A stretch of 64,000 nt of DNA from Betaproteobacteria bacterium. Lineage in GTDB: Bacteria > Pseudomonadota > Gammaproteobacteria > Burkholderiales > SG8-39. Shown piece after piece: positions 38,548 to 46,337 of the stretch. The stretch's first letter is position 1. Each line of letters starts with the position of its first letter. A program made the translations under genes and the position numbers. The stretch covers positions 105,052 through 169,051 of the forward strand of contig JACPYS010000004.1 of NCBI GenBank assembly GCA_016195915.1, given 5' to 3'. The notes under the pieces were generated by a model. It did no database searches. It was given only the letters and a program-made list of their open reading frames with translations, and had not been told where the DNA came from.

Positions 38548-39798
38548 ATGCGCTTCGGGATCTTCTACGAGATGCAGTTGCCCCGGCCGTGGGCGCAGGA
38601 CGACGAGCGGCGGCTGTTCCACGAGGCGCTCGACCAGGTGGTGCTGGCCGACCGCCTCGGCTACGACTACGCCTGGGAGGTGGAGCACCACTTTCTCGAC
38701 GAGTATTCGCACTCCTCCGCCCCGGAAGTGTTCCTCGCCGCGGCCGCGGCGCGCACGCAGCGCATCCGCCTGGGTCACGGCATCCGGCAGGTCATACCGA
38801 ACTACAACCACCCGGCGCGCACTGCGGAAGGCCTCGCGACGCTGGACATCATCGCGAACGGGCGCGTTGATTTCGGCATCGGCGAGGGAGCGACCCGGCT
38901 CGAGCTGGGCGGCTTCGGCATCAAGGCGAAGGAGAAGCGCGCCATGGCGCTCGAGGCCGCCGAGCAGATTGCCAACATGATGGCGCTCGAGCCCTACCCG
39001 GGGTTCGACGGCAGGTATTTTTCCATGCCGTGCCGCAACGTCCTGCCCAAGCCCGTGCAGAGGCCGCATCCGCCGATGTGGATGGCCTGCACCAACCGCG
39101 ACACCATCAAGGTGGCGGCATCGAACGGCGTAGGTGCGCTTGCATTCTCGTTCCTCAACCCCGAGGAGGCGAGGCACTTGGCGGAGATCTACTACGGCAT
39201 CGTGAAGTCGGACGCCTGCGTGCCGATCGGGCGTACGGTGAACGCCAACATCGCCATGGTGTCGTCGTTCTCGATCCACCGGGACCGCGCGGAGGCGATC
39301 CGGCGCGGGCACGAAGGATTCGAGTTCTTCAGTTTTGCGATGAACGCGCTCGTTGCGCGCGACACAGTGCCCGGGCGCACCGACCTTTGGGGCGAGTACC
39401 TGAGAAAGCGCGGCAACCGCACCGAGGAGATCGTCGAGAACACCGCGCTCGGGCCGCAGAGCTCCGGCATCGGCACGCCCGAGGACATGCGCGCCCACCT
39501 CGCCGGCTTCCAGGAGGCGGGCGTCGACCAGGTGATCTTCCTGCAGCAGGCAGGCCGCAACCGCCACGAGCACATTTGCGATTCACTGGAGCTGTTTGCC
39601 GCCGAGGTCATGCCCGGCTTCAGCGCGGAAGTCGAGGCACGCGAAGCGCGGAAGCGCGAGGAACTCGCGCCGTGGATCGAGGCCGCGCTCGCGCGCAAAA
39701 AGTGGATGCAGCCGATGGCGCCGGGCGAGGTTCCGGTGGTGCGCGCTTCCGTGCCGCAGGCGCAATTCAACCTGTCTCGCGAGGCCGGGAAGGCGTGA
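38548..39798 (+). CDS. Luciferase-like (LLM class) flavin-dependent monooxygenase
   Basis: A 416-residue FMN-dependent oxidoreductase of the bacterial luciferase superfamily. Family segments are MRFGIFYEMQLPRPWAQDDE, WEVEHHFLDEYSHSSAPEV and RLGHGIRQVIPNYNHPARTA, and TLDIIANGRVDFGIGEGATR covers the flavin-binding area. The ribosome-binding site is AGAGGAG. With the upstream SDR and nearby Rieske oxygenase it suggests an oxidative catabolic function, with reduced flavin supplied in trans. Confidence 0.9.
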   Translation: MRFGIFYEMQLPRPWAQDDERRLFHEALDQVVLADRLGYDYAWEVEHHFLDEYSHSSAPEVFLAAAAARTQRIRLGHGIRQVIPNYNHPARTAEGLATLDIIANGRVDFGIGEGATRLELGGFGIKAKEKRAMALEAAEQIANMMALEPYPGFDGRYFSMPCRNVLPKPVQRPHPPMWMACTNRDTIKVAASNGVGALAFSFLNPEEARHLAEIYYGIVKSDACVPIGRTVNANIAMVSSFSIHRDRAEAIRRGHEGFEFFSFAMNALVARDTVPGRTDLWGEYLRKRGNRTEEIVENTALGPQSSGIGTPEDMRAHLAGFQEAGVDQVIFLQQAGRNRHEHICDSLELFAAEVMPGFSAEVEAREARKREELAPWIEAALARKKWMQPMAPGEVPVVRASVPQAQFNLSREAGKA

Positions 39799-39810
39799 CC
39801 AACAAGTTTT

Positions 39811-40611
39811 TTACAGCCAGCGTTTGCGGCGGCGGTAGGACTTGACGTCGCGAAAACTCGTGCGTCCGCCCGAAGAGAAACCGAGGTAGAACTCCTTCAC
39901 GTCCTCGTTCTCTGCAAGGGACTTGCCTTCACCGTCCATCACCACGCGTCCGTTTTCCAGGATGTAACCGTAATCGGCGAATTTGAGTGCCATGTTGGTA
40001 TTCTGCTCGGCCAGCAGAAAGCTCACCCCTTCCTTCTGGTTGAGCTCCTTGACGATGCCGAAGATTTCCTCAACCAGCTGCGGCGCGAGCCCCATCGACG
40101 GCTCGTCGAGCAGGATCATCTTGGGCCCCGCCATCAGCGCCCGGCCGATCGCGGTCATCTGTTGCTCGCCGCCCGAGGTGTAGCCGGCTTGCGAATTGCG
40201 GCGTTCCTTGAGTCGCGGGAAATAGGCGTACACCTTTTCGAGCGCTTCCTTGATGCCGCCAGAGCGCGTGTAGGCGCCCGTGAGGAGGTTCTCCTCCACC
40301 GTGAGGTGCTGGAAGCAATGCCGCCCCTCCATCACCTGCACCACCCCGCGCTTGACCAGGCCGGCCGGTGTGAGTTTTTCGATCCTCTGGCCCTGGAACT
40401 CGATCCAGCCTTTGGTCACGTCGCCGCGCTCGGCGCGCAGCAGGTTGGATATCGCCTTGAGCGTCGTCGTCTTGCCCGCGCCGTTCGCACCGAGCAGCGC
40501 GACGATCTGGCCTTCCTGGACCTGCAGGGACACGCCTTTCAGTACCAGGATCACGTGATCGTAGATGACCTCGATATTGCTGACCGACAGATAGGCAGAG
40601 GTAGCGGACAT
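39811..40611 (-). CDS. ABC transporter ATP-binding protein, LivF type, with basic C-terminal tail
   Basis: A 266-residue ATPase, last gene of the second importer cluster. Walker A is LLGANGAGKTTTLKAISN, the signature is YTSGGEQQMTAIGRAL, and Walker B is MILLDEPSMGLAPQLVEEIF. After the normal end (DVKEFYLGFS) it carries the extension TSFRDVKSYRRRKRWL, matching the tail on the LivF at 35716. A strong hairpin separates it from the binding-protein gene. It converges with the LLM gene. Confidence 0.91.
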   Translation of the reverse strand: MSATSAYLSVSNIEVIYDHVILVLKGVSLQVQEGQIVALLGANGAGKTTTLKAISNLLRAERGDVTKGWIEFQGQRIEKLTPAGLVKRGVVQVMEGRHCFQHLTVEENLLTGAYTRSGGIKEALEKVYAYFPRLKERRNSQAGYTSGGEQQMTAIGRALMAGPKMILLDEPSMGLAPQLVEEIFGIVKELNQKEGVSFLLAEQNTNMALKFADYGYILENGRVVMDGEGKSLAENEDVKEFYLGFSSGGRTSFRDVKSYRRRKRWL

Positions 40612-40629
40612 GACGTTTCAAATCAACCA

Positions 40630-40654
40630 AACGGCCGCCCGACGGGCGGCCGTT
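40630..40654 (-). terminator. Intercistronic hairpin between the binding-protein and LivF genes
   Basis: Perfect 11-base arms (AACGGCCGCCC / GGGCGGCCGTT) with loop GAC. On the minus strand the hairpin is followed by TTGGTTGATTT, a moderately T-rich tail. It may act as a partial terminator or mRNA stabiliser, leaving more binding-protein transcript than LivF transcript. Confidence 0.6.
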
Positions 40655-40673
40655 GCGGGTTGCAGAATCGCGA

Positions 40674-41993
40674 TCAGCTTTCCTTGCTGCAGTCGCGCGG
40701 GGTAATGGACTTTTCCTTCGCGTACTGCGCGGCGGATTGCTCGATCATCGGGCGCACGATCGATTGATCGGAAGGGATCCAGTCCGAGACAACTTTCCAC
40801 GCCTTGCCATCCCACTGGATGAATTTCACCGCGCCACCGCCCTCGTGGTCCATGCAGGAGACCTTGAGCGGCTGCATCAGGCCGATCGCGCCGAGTTCCT
40901 TCAGCCGCTTTTCATCGATCTTCAGGTTCTCGATACCCCAGCGCACCTGCTCGCCGGTGAGCGGCTTCTTGCCGTACTTGCCCTGCGCCGTGCGGATCGC
41001 CTCGGCAGAAATGATTCCCGCCACCACGCCCCGGGTGTGGTAGATCGAGCCGACGCGCGACTTGTCGTCGAGATCGCCCTTGCCCTTGTTGTAGACGTGC
41101 TTCACGATGTCCTGCATCGCCGGAAAGGTGGTGCCGGGCATGTTGAAGGCCGCGGCGTAATAGCCCTTGGCCGCATCGCCCGCGGGAATCACGTCCTCTT
41201 CCGCGCCCGACCACCACACGCCAAGCACCTTCTCGCGCTTGAAGCCGGCCCTGGCGGCCGCCTTCAGCGCCGTCGGGTTCATCACGCCCCATCCTCGCAG
41301 TATCACCCAGTCAGGATTGATCTGGCGGATCTGCAGCCACTGCGCCTGCTGCTCGTTGCCAGGATGTGGCACCGCGATGTGCGTGATCTGGAAGCCGTAC
41401 TTCTTCGCCTGCACATCCAGTACGGGAATCGTTTCCTTGCCGTAGGCCGAGTCGTGATACAGGTTCACGATCTTCTTGCCCTTCAGCTTGTCCATCCCGC
41501 CTTCCTTCATGCCGATGAACTTGATCTTGGCGGTGTTCTGCGACCAGTAGGTCGTGATCAGGGGGAAAATGTACGGGAACACGCGCCCGTCGGCGGCGTC
41601 GGTGCGACCGTAACCCAGGGATATCACCGGAATCTTGTCAGCCGTCGCCTTCTCGATCAGCGAGTAGGTGATGCCGGTGGAGAGCGGGTGGACCAGCGCC
41701 GCGCCGGTCGGGCCCTTCTTCTTCGAGCGCTCGTAGCATTCCACGCCGCGCGCATTGTTGTATTCCGTTTCGCACTTCTCCCATGTCAGCTTGACGCCGT
41801 TGATTCCGCCGTCACGATCGTTCAGCATCGCGAAATAATCGATCATGCCGCCGCCGAAGCCGGAGCCGCCCGGCGCATAGGGACCGACCCAATAGAAATT
41901 GGCCGGGATGAATTGCTCGTTTTGCGCCTGCGCGCCGCCCGAGAAAACGGCTGCCAGCGCCGCGACTGCGACTGCCAGGGTCGTGCACTTCAT
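40674..41993 (-). CDS. ABC transporter substrate-binding protein, LivK type
   Basis: A 439-residue periplasmic receptor. The signal peptide MKCTTLAVAVAALAAVFSGG continues to AQA, with the mature protein starting QNEQFIPANFYWVGPYAPGG. Peripla_BP_6-type segments include GGINGVKLTWEKCETEYNNA and ALVHPLSTGITYSLIEKATA. It has little resemblance by eye to the receptor of the first cluster, so the ligands may differ. ATG 41993 follows AAGGAGA. About 116 bases separate it from LivM. Confidence 0.9.
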   Translation of the reverse strand: MKCTTLAVAVAALAAVFSGGAQAQNEQFIPANFYWVGPYAPGGSGFGGGMIDYFAMLNDRDGGINGVKLTWEKCETEYNNARGVECYERSKKKGPTGAALVHPLSTGITYSLIEKATADKIPVISLGYGRTDAADGRVFPYIFPLITTYWSQNTAKIKFIGMKEGGMDKLKGKKIVNLYHDSAYGKETIPVLDVQAKKYGFQITHIAVPHPGNEQQAQWLQIRQINPDWVILRGWGVMNPTALKAAARAGFKREKVLGVWWSGAEEDVIPAGDAAKGYYAAAFNMPGTTFPAMQDIVKHVYNKGKGDLDDKSRVGSIYHTRGVVAGIISAEAIRTAQGKYGKKPLTGEQVRWGIENLKIDEKRLKELGAIGLMQPLKVSCMDHEGGGAVKFIQWDGKAWKVVSDWIPSDQSIVRPMIEQSAAQYAKEKSITPRDCSKES

Positions 41994-42109
41994 GGTCTGT
42001 CTCCTTGGAATGGTTCTGACGGCTTCATCTTGCGGTGCAATAGCCAAGTGTAATCTTTTCGTCCGCACTGTCCAATACGTCTGCGCAGCGGCCCCGGATG
42101 TCTTTGCCG

Positions 42110-43186
42110 TCAGTGCGGGAAGGGCCATAGCCGCAGTTTCTCCTTGGTGATCTGCCACAACCGCGCCAGGCCATTCGGCTCCACGATCAGGAAAAAGATG
42201 ATCAGCCCGCCGAACACGATCAGCTCGAGGTTCGAGAGCACCGCGTGCGAGATCTCGATGCCTGTGGTGTGCGAGAACCCCGCCGAGAACACGCTCAGCA
42301 CGATTGGCAGCAGTGTGATGAACGCCGCGCCGAGGAACGAGCCGAGGATCGAACCGACCCCGCCGACGATGATCATGAACAGCACCCGGAACGACAGGTC
42401 CAGGCTGAACGCTTCGGGCTCCACCGTGCCAAGGTAGCAGAATGCATACAACGCGCCGGCCACGCCGCAGTAGAAGGAACTGATGGCGAACGCGAGCAGC
42501 TTGGTCTGCATCATGCGGATCCCGATCACGCTCGCCGCCACGTCCATGTCGCGCACCGCCATGAACGCGCGCCCGGTCTCGCTACGCATCAGGTTCTTGG
42601 CCGCGAGCGCCATTACCGCCACGACCGCCAGGGTCAGCAGGTACTTCGACGCCGGCGAGACGAATTCGTAGCCGAGGATCACGATCTTTTGCGCGGTGAT
42701 CACGCCCGACGCACTGTGGTTGGAGAACCAACCGAAACGCTGCAGCACCCACAGCACGAAGAACTGGCAGGCGAGCGTCGCCACCGCGAGATAGAAGCCC
42801 TTGATGCGCAGCGATGGCAGGCCGAACAGGATGCCGACCGCGGCGGCGCACAGTCCCGCGAGAACGAAGGCAGGGACGATGCCGAGCCAGGGCATGCGCA
42901 GCATGAAGTTGTAAGTCATGAATGCGCCCACTGCCATGAACGCCGCAGTGCCGAGCGAAAGCTGCCCGGCATAACCCGTGAGGATGTTCAATCCCAGCGC
43001 GGCGAGCGCGAGAATCAGGAACGGCGTGAGGATCGCAGAGAACCAGTACTGGTCGGCGATCAGCGGCACCACCACGAAGGCAAATATCAGCAGCACGCCC
43101 ATGGCGATCCGGTCCTGCCGGATGGGAAAGATCTGCTGGTCTTCGGCGTAGGTGGTCTTGAACTGGCCGGCCTCTCTGTAGAGCAT
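42110..43186 (-). CDS. ABC transporter permease, LivM type
   Basis: A 358-residue permease. Signatures are GLNILTGYAGQLSLGTAAFM and AFMAVRDMDVAASVIGIRMM, then FMIIVGGVGSILGSFLGAAF. The N-terminus MLYREAGQFKTTYAEDQQIF parallels the LivM of the first cluster. It starts 2 bases after the LivH stop. Confidence 0.92.
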   Translation of the reverse strand: MLYREAGQFKTTYAEDQQIFPIRQDRIAMGVLLIFAFVVVPLIADQYWFSAILTPFLILALAALGLNILTGYAGQLSLGTAAFMAVGAFMTYNFMLRMPWLGIVPAFVLAGLCAAAVGILFGLPSLRIKGFYLAVATLACQFFVLWVLQRFGWFSNHSASGVITAQKIVILGYEFVSPASKYLLTLAVVAVMALAAKNLMRSETGRAFMAVRDMDVAASVIGIRMMQTKLLAFAISSFYCGVAGALYAFCYLGTVEPEAFSLDLSFRVLFMIIVGGVGSILGSFLGAAFITLLPIVLSVFSAGFSHTTGIEISHAVLSNLELIVFGGLIIFFLIVEPNGLARLWQITKEKLRLWPFPH

Positions 43187-43188
43187 CG

Positions 43189-44088
43189 CTATACCCTGTC
43201 GATGTGCTTCTCGCCGAACAGCCCTTCGGGGCGGACCAGCAGGAACAGCAGGGCAATCACGTACGCGAACCAGGACTCGATGCCGCCGCCGAAATAAGGC
43301 CCGATATAGACTTCGGCGAGCTTTTCCGACGCGCCGATGATCAGGCCGCCGACGATCGCGCCCGGAATCGACTCGAAGCCGCCCAGGATCAGCACGGGCA
43401 GCGCCTTGAGCGCCACGAAGGTCAACGCGTACTGCACGCCGTTCCTCACGCCCCAGATCATCCCCGCCACCAGCGCCACGAAGCCCGCCACCGCCCACAC
43501 CACGGCCCAGATATGCTGCAGCGGAATGCCAACCGCAAGGGCGGCCTGGTGATCGTCGGCCACGGCGCGCAACGCGCGGCCGATGCGCGTCTTCTGGAAG
43601 AACACCGCCAGCACCGCGACCAGCACGCCCGAGACACCTGCCGCGAACAGGTCGAACTGGCTGATGTTTACGTTGGTGGTTTGCGACAGCCATTCCATCG
43701 GCACATCGGGAACGCCCAACTCGAGCCCGTGCGGCTGCGAGCCCCACACCATCTGCGACAGGCCTTCCAGCACGAAGGTGAGGCCGATGGTGGCCATGAA
43801 CAGCGTGATCGGCGGCTGGTTCACCAGCGGGCGCAGCACCACCCGCTCGGTGAGGATGCCGAGAACCACCATCACTGCCAGCGTGGCGACCAGGGCGACC
43901 CAGAAATTCACGCCGCGCTCGGTGAGCGAGACAAAGGTGAGCGCGGCGAAAAACACCATCGCGCCCTGCGCAAAATTGAAAACGCCCGAGGCCTTGTAGA
44001 TCAGCACGAAACCCAGTGCGACCAGGGAGTACATCACACCGGCGAGCAGCCCGCCGAACAGCACTTCGAGAAAGAATGCCCAGTTCAT
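43189..44088 (-). CDS. ABC transporter permease, LivH type
   Basis: A 299-residue permease with several membrane helices. Signatures are LLAGVMYSLVALGFVLIYKA, GVFNFAQGAMVFFA and ALKALPVLILGGFESIPGAI. It partners with LivM and is preceded by the LivG gene, whose stop lies 25 bases upstream. Confidence 0.92.
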   Translation of the reverse strand: MNWAFFLEVLFGGLLAGVMYSLVALGFVLIYKASGVFNFAQGAMVFFAALTFVSLTERGVNFWVALVATLAVMVVLGILTERVVLRPLVNQPPITLFMATIGLTFVLEGLSQMVWGSQPHGLELGVPDVPMEWLSQTTNVNISQFDLFAAGVSGVLVAVLAVFFQKTRIGRALRAVADDHQAALAVGIPLQHIWAVVWAVAGFVALVAGMIWGVRNGVQYALTFVALKALPVLILGGFESIPGAIVGGLIIGASEKLAEVYIGPYFGGGIESWFAYVIALLFLLVRPEGLFGEKHIDRV

Positions 44089-44113
44089 CCGCGCGCCACC
44101 CCCCTAAGCACCG

Positions 44114-44926
44114 TCAATGTGCGACTCCCAGGTAGGCGTCGATCACCTTCTGATCGCCGCGCACCTCGTCGGGCGTCCCGTCGGCGATCTTGCGTCCGTA
44201 ATCGAGCACCACCACGCGGTCCGAGATGTCCATCACCACGCCCATGTCGTGCTCGATCAGCACGATGGTGGTGCCAAAGTGGTCGTTCACGTCGAGCACG
44301 AAGCGGCACATGTCCTGTTTTTCCTCGACGTTCATGCCCGCCATCGGCTCGTCGAGCAGCAGCAACTCCGGCTCGGCGGCCAGCGCGCGCGCCAGTTCCA
44401 CGCGCTTTTGCAGCCCGTAGGGCAGGCGACCGACCGGGGTCTTGCGAATATGCTGGATTTCGAGAAAGTCGATGATCTCCTCGACCTTGCGCCGCTGACC
44501 GATCTCTTCGCGTCTCGCCGGACCGATCCACAGCGCATGTTGCAGGAAGTTGCAGCGCATTTTCAGGTTGCGCCCGGTCATGATGTTGTCGAGCACGCTC
44601 ATGCCCTTGAACAGCGCGATGTTCTGAAAAGTGCGCGCAATCCCGCGCCTGGCGGCATCGTGCGAATCGACGTCGCGCCGCGCAATGCCCTTGAAGGTGA
44701 TCGAGCCCTGCTGCGGGTGATAGACACCATTGATCACGTTCAGCATCGAGCTCTTGCCGGCGCCGTTCGGCCCGATGATCGCCCGGATCTCCTGCCGTCG
44801 CACGTCGAACGAGACTTCGGTCAGCGCCTTCACGCCGCCGAAGGCGAGCGACACGTCCTCGACCGTGAGGATCACCTCGCCGGTCGTGCGAGCGCGCACA
44901 TGCAGACGGAACTGGACTGCGGTCAT
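44114..44926 (-). CDS. ABC transporter ATP-binding protein, LivG type
   Basis: A 270-residue ATPase. Walker A is IIGPNGAGKSSMLNVINGVY, the signature region is LPYGLQKRVELARALA, Walker B is LLLLDEPMAGMNVEEKQDM, and the switch is IEHDMGVVMDISDRVVVLD. It closely resembles the ATPase domain of the gene just upstream (45124), so the operon encodes two LivG subunits. ATG 44926 is chosen at the start of the recognisable protein (MTAVQFRLHVRART). The roughly 200-base gap upstream shows no other gene. Confidence 0.9.
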   Translation of the reverse strand: MTAVQFRLHVRARTTGEVILTVEDVSLAFGGVKALTEVSFDVRRQEIRAIIGPNGAGKSSMLNVINGVYHPQQGSITFKGIARRDVDSHDAARRGIARTFQNIALFKGMSVLDNIMTGRNLKMRCNFLQHALWIGPARREEIGQRRKVEEIIDFLEIQHIRKTPVGRLPYGLQKRVELARALAAEPELLLLDEPMAGMNVEEKQDMCRFVLDVNDHFGTTIVLIEHDMGVVMDISDRVVVLDYGRKIADGTPDEVRGDQKVIDAYLGVAH

Positions 44927-45123
44927 CCTGGCCGGGTTGCTCTTCTCGCTGCCGCTGGCCCCGGGTTTTTCACGTCGCGGGTCTTGAAGCCGCCGGTCAG
45001 GGCGGCGCTGCGGCCGGGGGGTTATTCTACCTGTGCCTCCGCAAAACCGTCCGGGTTGCCGAATTGTTGAGTGCATCGCCGATCCGGCGCGCTGCCCGCA
45101 AATCCGCTGTTGCGCGACCACGC

Positions 45124-46299
45124 TCAACCCTCGCCCAAATAGGCCCGGATGACGACCGGATCGGCCTTGACTTCGTCCGGCGTGCCTTCGGCGATCTTCT
45201 CGCCATGGTCCAGCACCACGACGTGGTTGGACATATCCATCACCACACCCATGTCGTGCTCGATCAGGATGATGGTGGTGCCCCATTCGTCGTTCGCGTC
45301 GAGAACGAACCGCGCCATGTCCCCCTTTTCCTCCACGTTCATGCCGGCCATCGGCTCGTCGAGCAGCAACAGGATGGGCTCGGCTGCGAGCGCCCGCCCC
45401 AACTCCACGCGTTTCTGCAGGCCATAGGGGAGCCGCCCCACCGGCGTCTTGCGGATCGCGTTGATTTCCAGGAAGTCGATGATCTGCTCGACCTTTCTGC
45501 GGTGTTCCAGTTCCTCCCGTTTGGCGGGCCCGAGATACAGGGCCTGCTGGAGGAAATTGGTCTTCATCATGAGATTGCGCCCGGTCATGATGTTATCCAG
45601 TACCGTCATGCCCTTGAACAGCGCGATGTTCTGGAAGGTGCGCGCGATACCCTGCACGGCAGCCTGGTGCGGCTCGATGTGCTGGCGCGGCGTGCCCATG
45701 AAGGTCACGCTGCCGATCTGGGGGTGATACACGCCGTTGATGACATTGAGCATCGAGCTCTTCCCGGCGCCGTTCGGACCGATGATCGAAGAGATCTCGC
45801 CGCGATTGACGTGGAAGCCGACGCCGATGAGCGACCGGACACCGCCGAAACTCAGGTGAATGTTCTCGACTTTCAGGAACGACTCGGTGGACACCGCGCC
45901 GAGGACCTCCTGGCGCTTGCGCATCTCGCCGATCGCGAACAACGCCTGATCGCGCGTCTCGAAGATATTGGCACGGAACATTGCGCGCCCCGCGTGCTGG
46001 CGGATCGCCTCGCGCGTCTGCGCTGCCGCCCCGACCCGGACGGTGCCGAGGCTGTAAGCAATATTGGCGGCCTTGCCTCGGGCGGCGAATCGTTCCCACG
46101 CTTCCGGCGTGATCACGCACCCGGTGTAAATGACCAGGAAGTACCAGCGCCGATTGGTGGGCGCCAGACGCCGATCCACTTCATCGTAATATGCATCGAC
46201 CTGCGCCGGGTTGGCAAACGTGACGTTGGAAAAATCGAATTCCGAAATCCCGAGCGCATCGTGAAACATGACGCGCTCCTGATTCGTGCGCTCAACCAT
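45124..46299 (-). CDS. LivG-type ABC ATPase fused to an N-terminal SpoIIAA/STAS-like domain
   Basis: A 391-residue protein. Residues 140-391 form a complete LivG ATPase (Walker A at 174-181, PNGAGKSS; signature LPYGLQKRVELGRALA; Walker B LLLLDEPMAGMNVEEKGDM). Residues 1-130 are an extra domain not normally found on LivG, with segments FDFSNVTFANPAQVDAYYDE, RRWYFLVIYTGCVITPEAWE and IAYSLGTVRVGAAAQTREAI. It resembles small stand-alone SpoIIAA/STAS-like proteins as I recall them, but this is not verified. There is no stop or start at the junction, so it looks like a true fusion. Confidence 0.85.
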   Translation of the reverse strand: MVERTNQERVMFHDALGISEFDFSNVTFANPAQVDAYYDEVDRRLAPTNRRWYFLVIYTGCVITPEAWERFAARGKAANIAYSLGTVRVGAAAQTREAIRQHAGRAMFRANIFETRDQALFAIGEMRKRQEVLGAVSTESFLKVENIHLSFGGVRSLIGVGFHVNRGEISSIIGPNGAGKSSMLNVINGVYHPQIGSVTFMGTPRQHIEPHQAAVQGIARTFQNIALFKGMTVLDNIMTGRNLMMKTNFLQQALYLGPAKREELEHRRKVEQIIDFLEINAIRKTPVGRLPYGLQKRVELGRALAAEPILLLLDEPMAGMNVEEKGDMARFVLDANDEWGTTIILIEHDMGVVMDMSNHVVVLDHGEKIAEGTPDEVKADPVVIRAYLGEG

Positions 46300-46337
46300 G
46301 CATCATCCCCGTTCGGGCGCGATCGCGTGTCGGCAGA

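Noticed and set aside
44927..45123. Upstream in-frame extension of the LivG gene at 44114
   Set aside because: The frame is open but the peptide is compositionally odd and unlike LivG. The family homology starts soon after the ATG at 44926.
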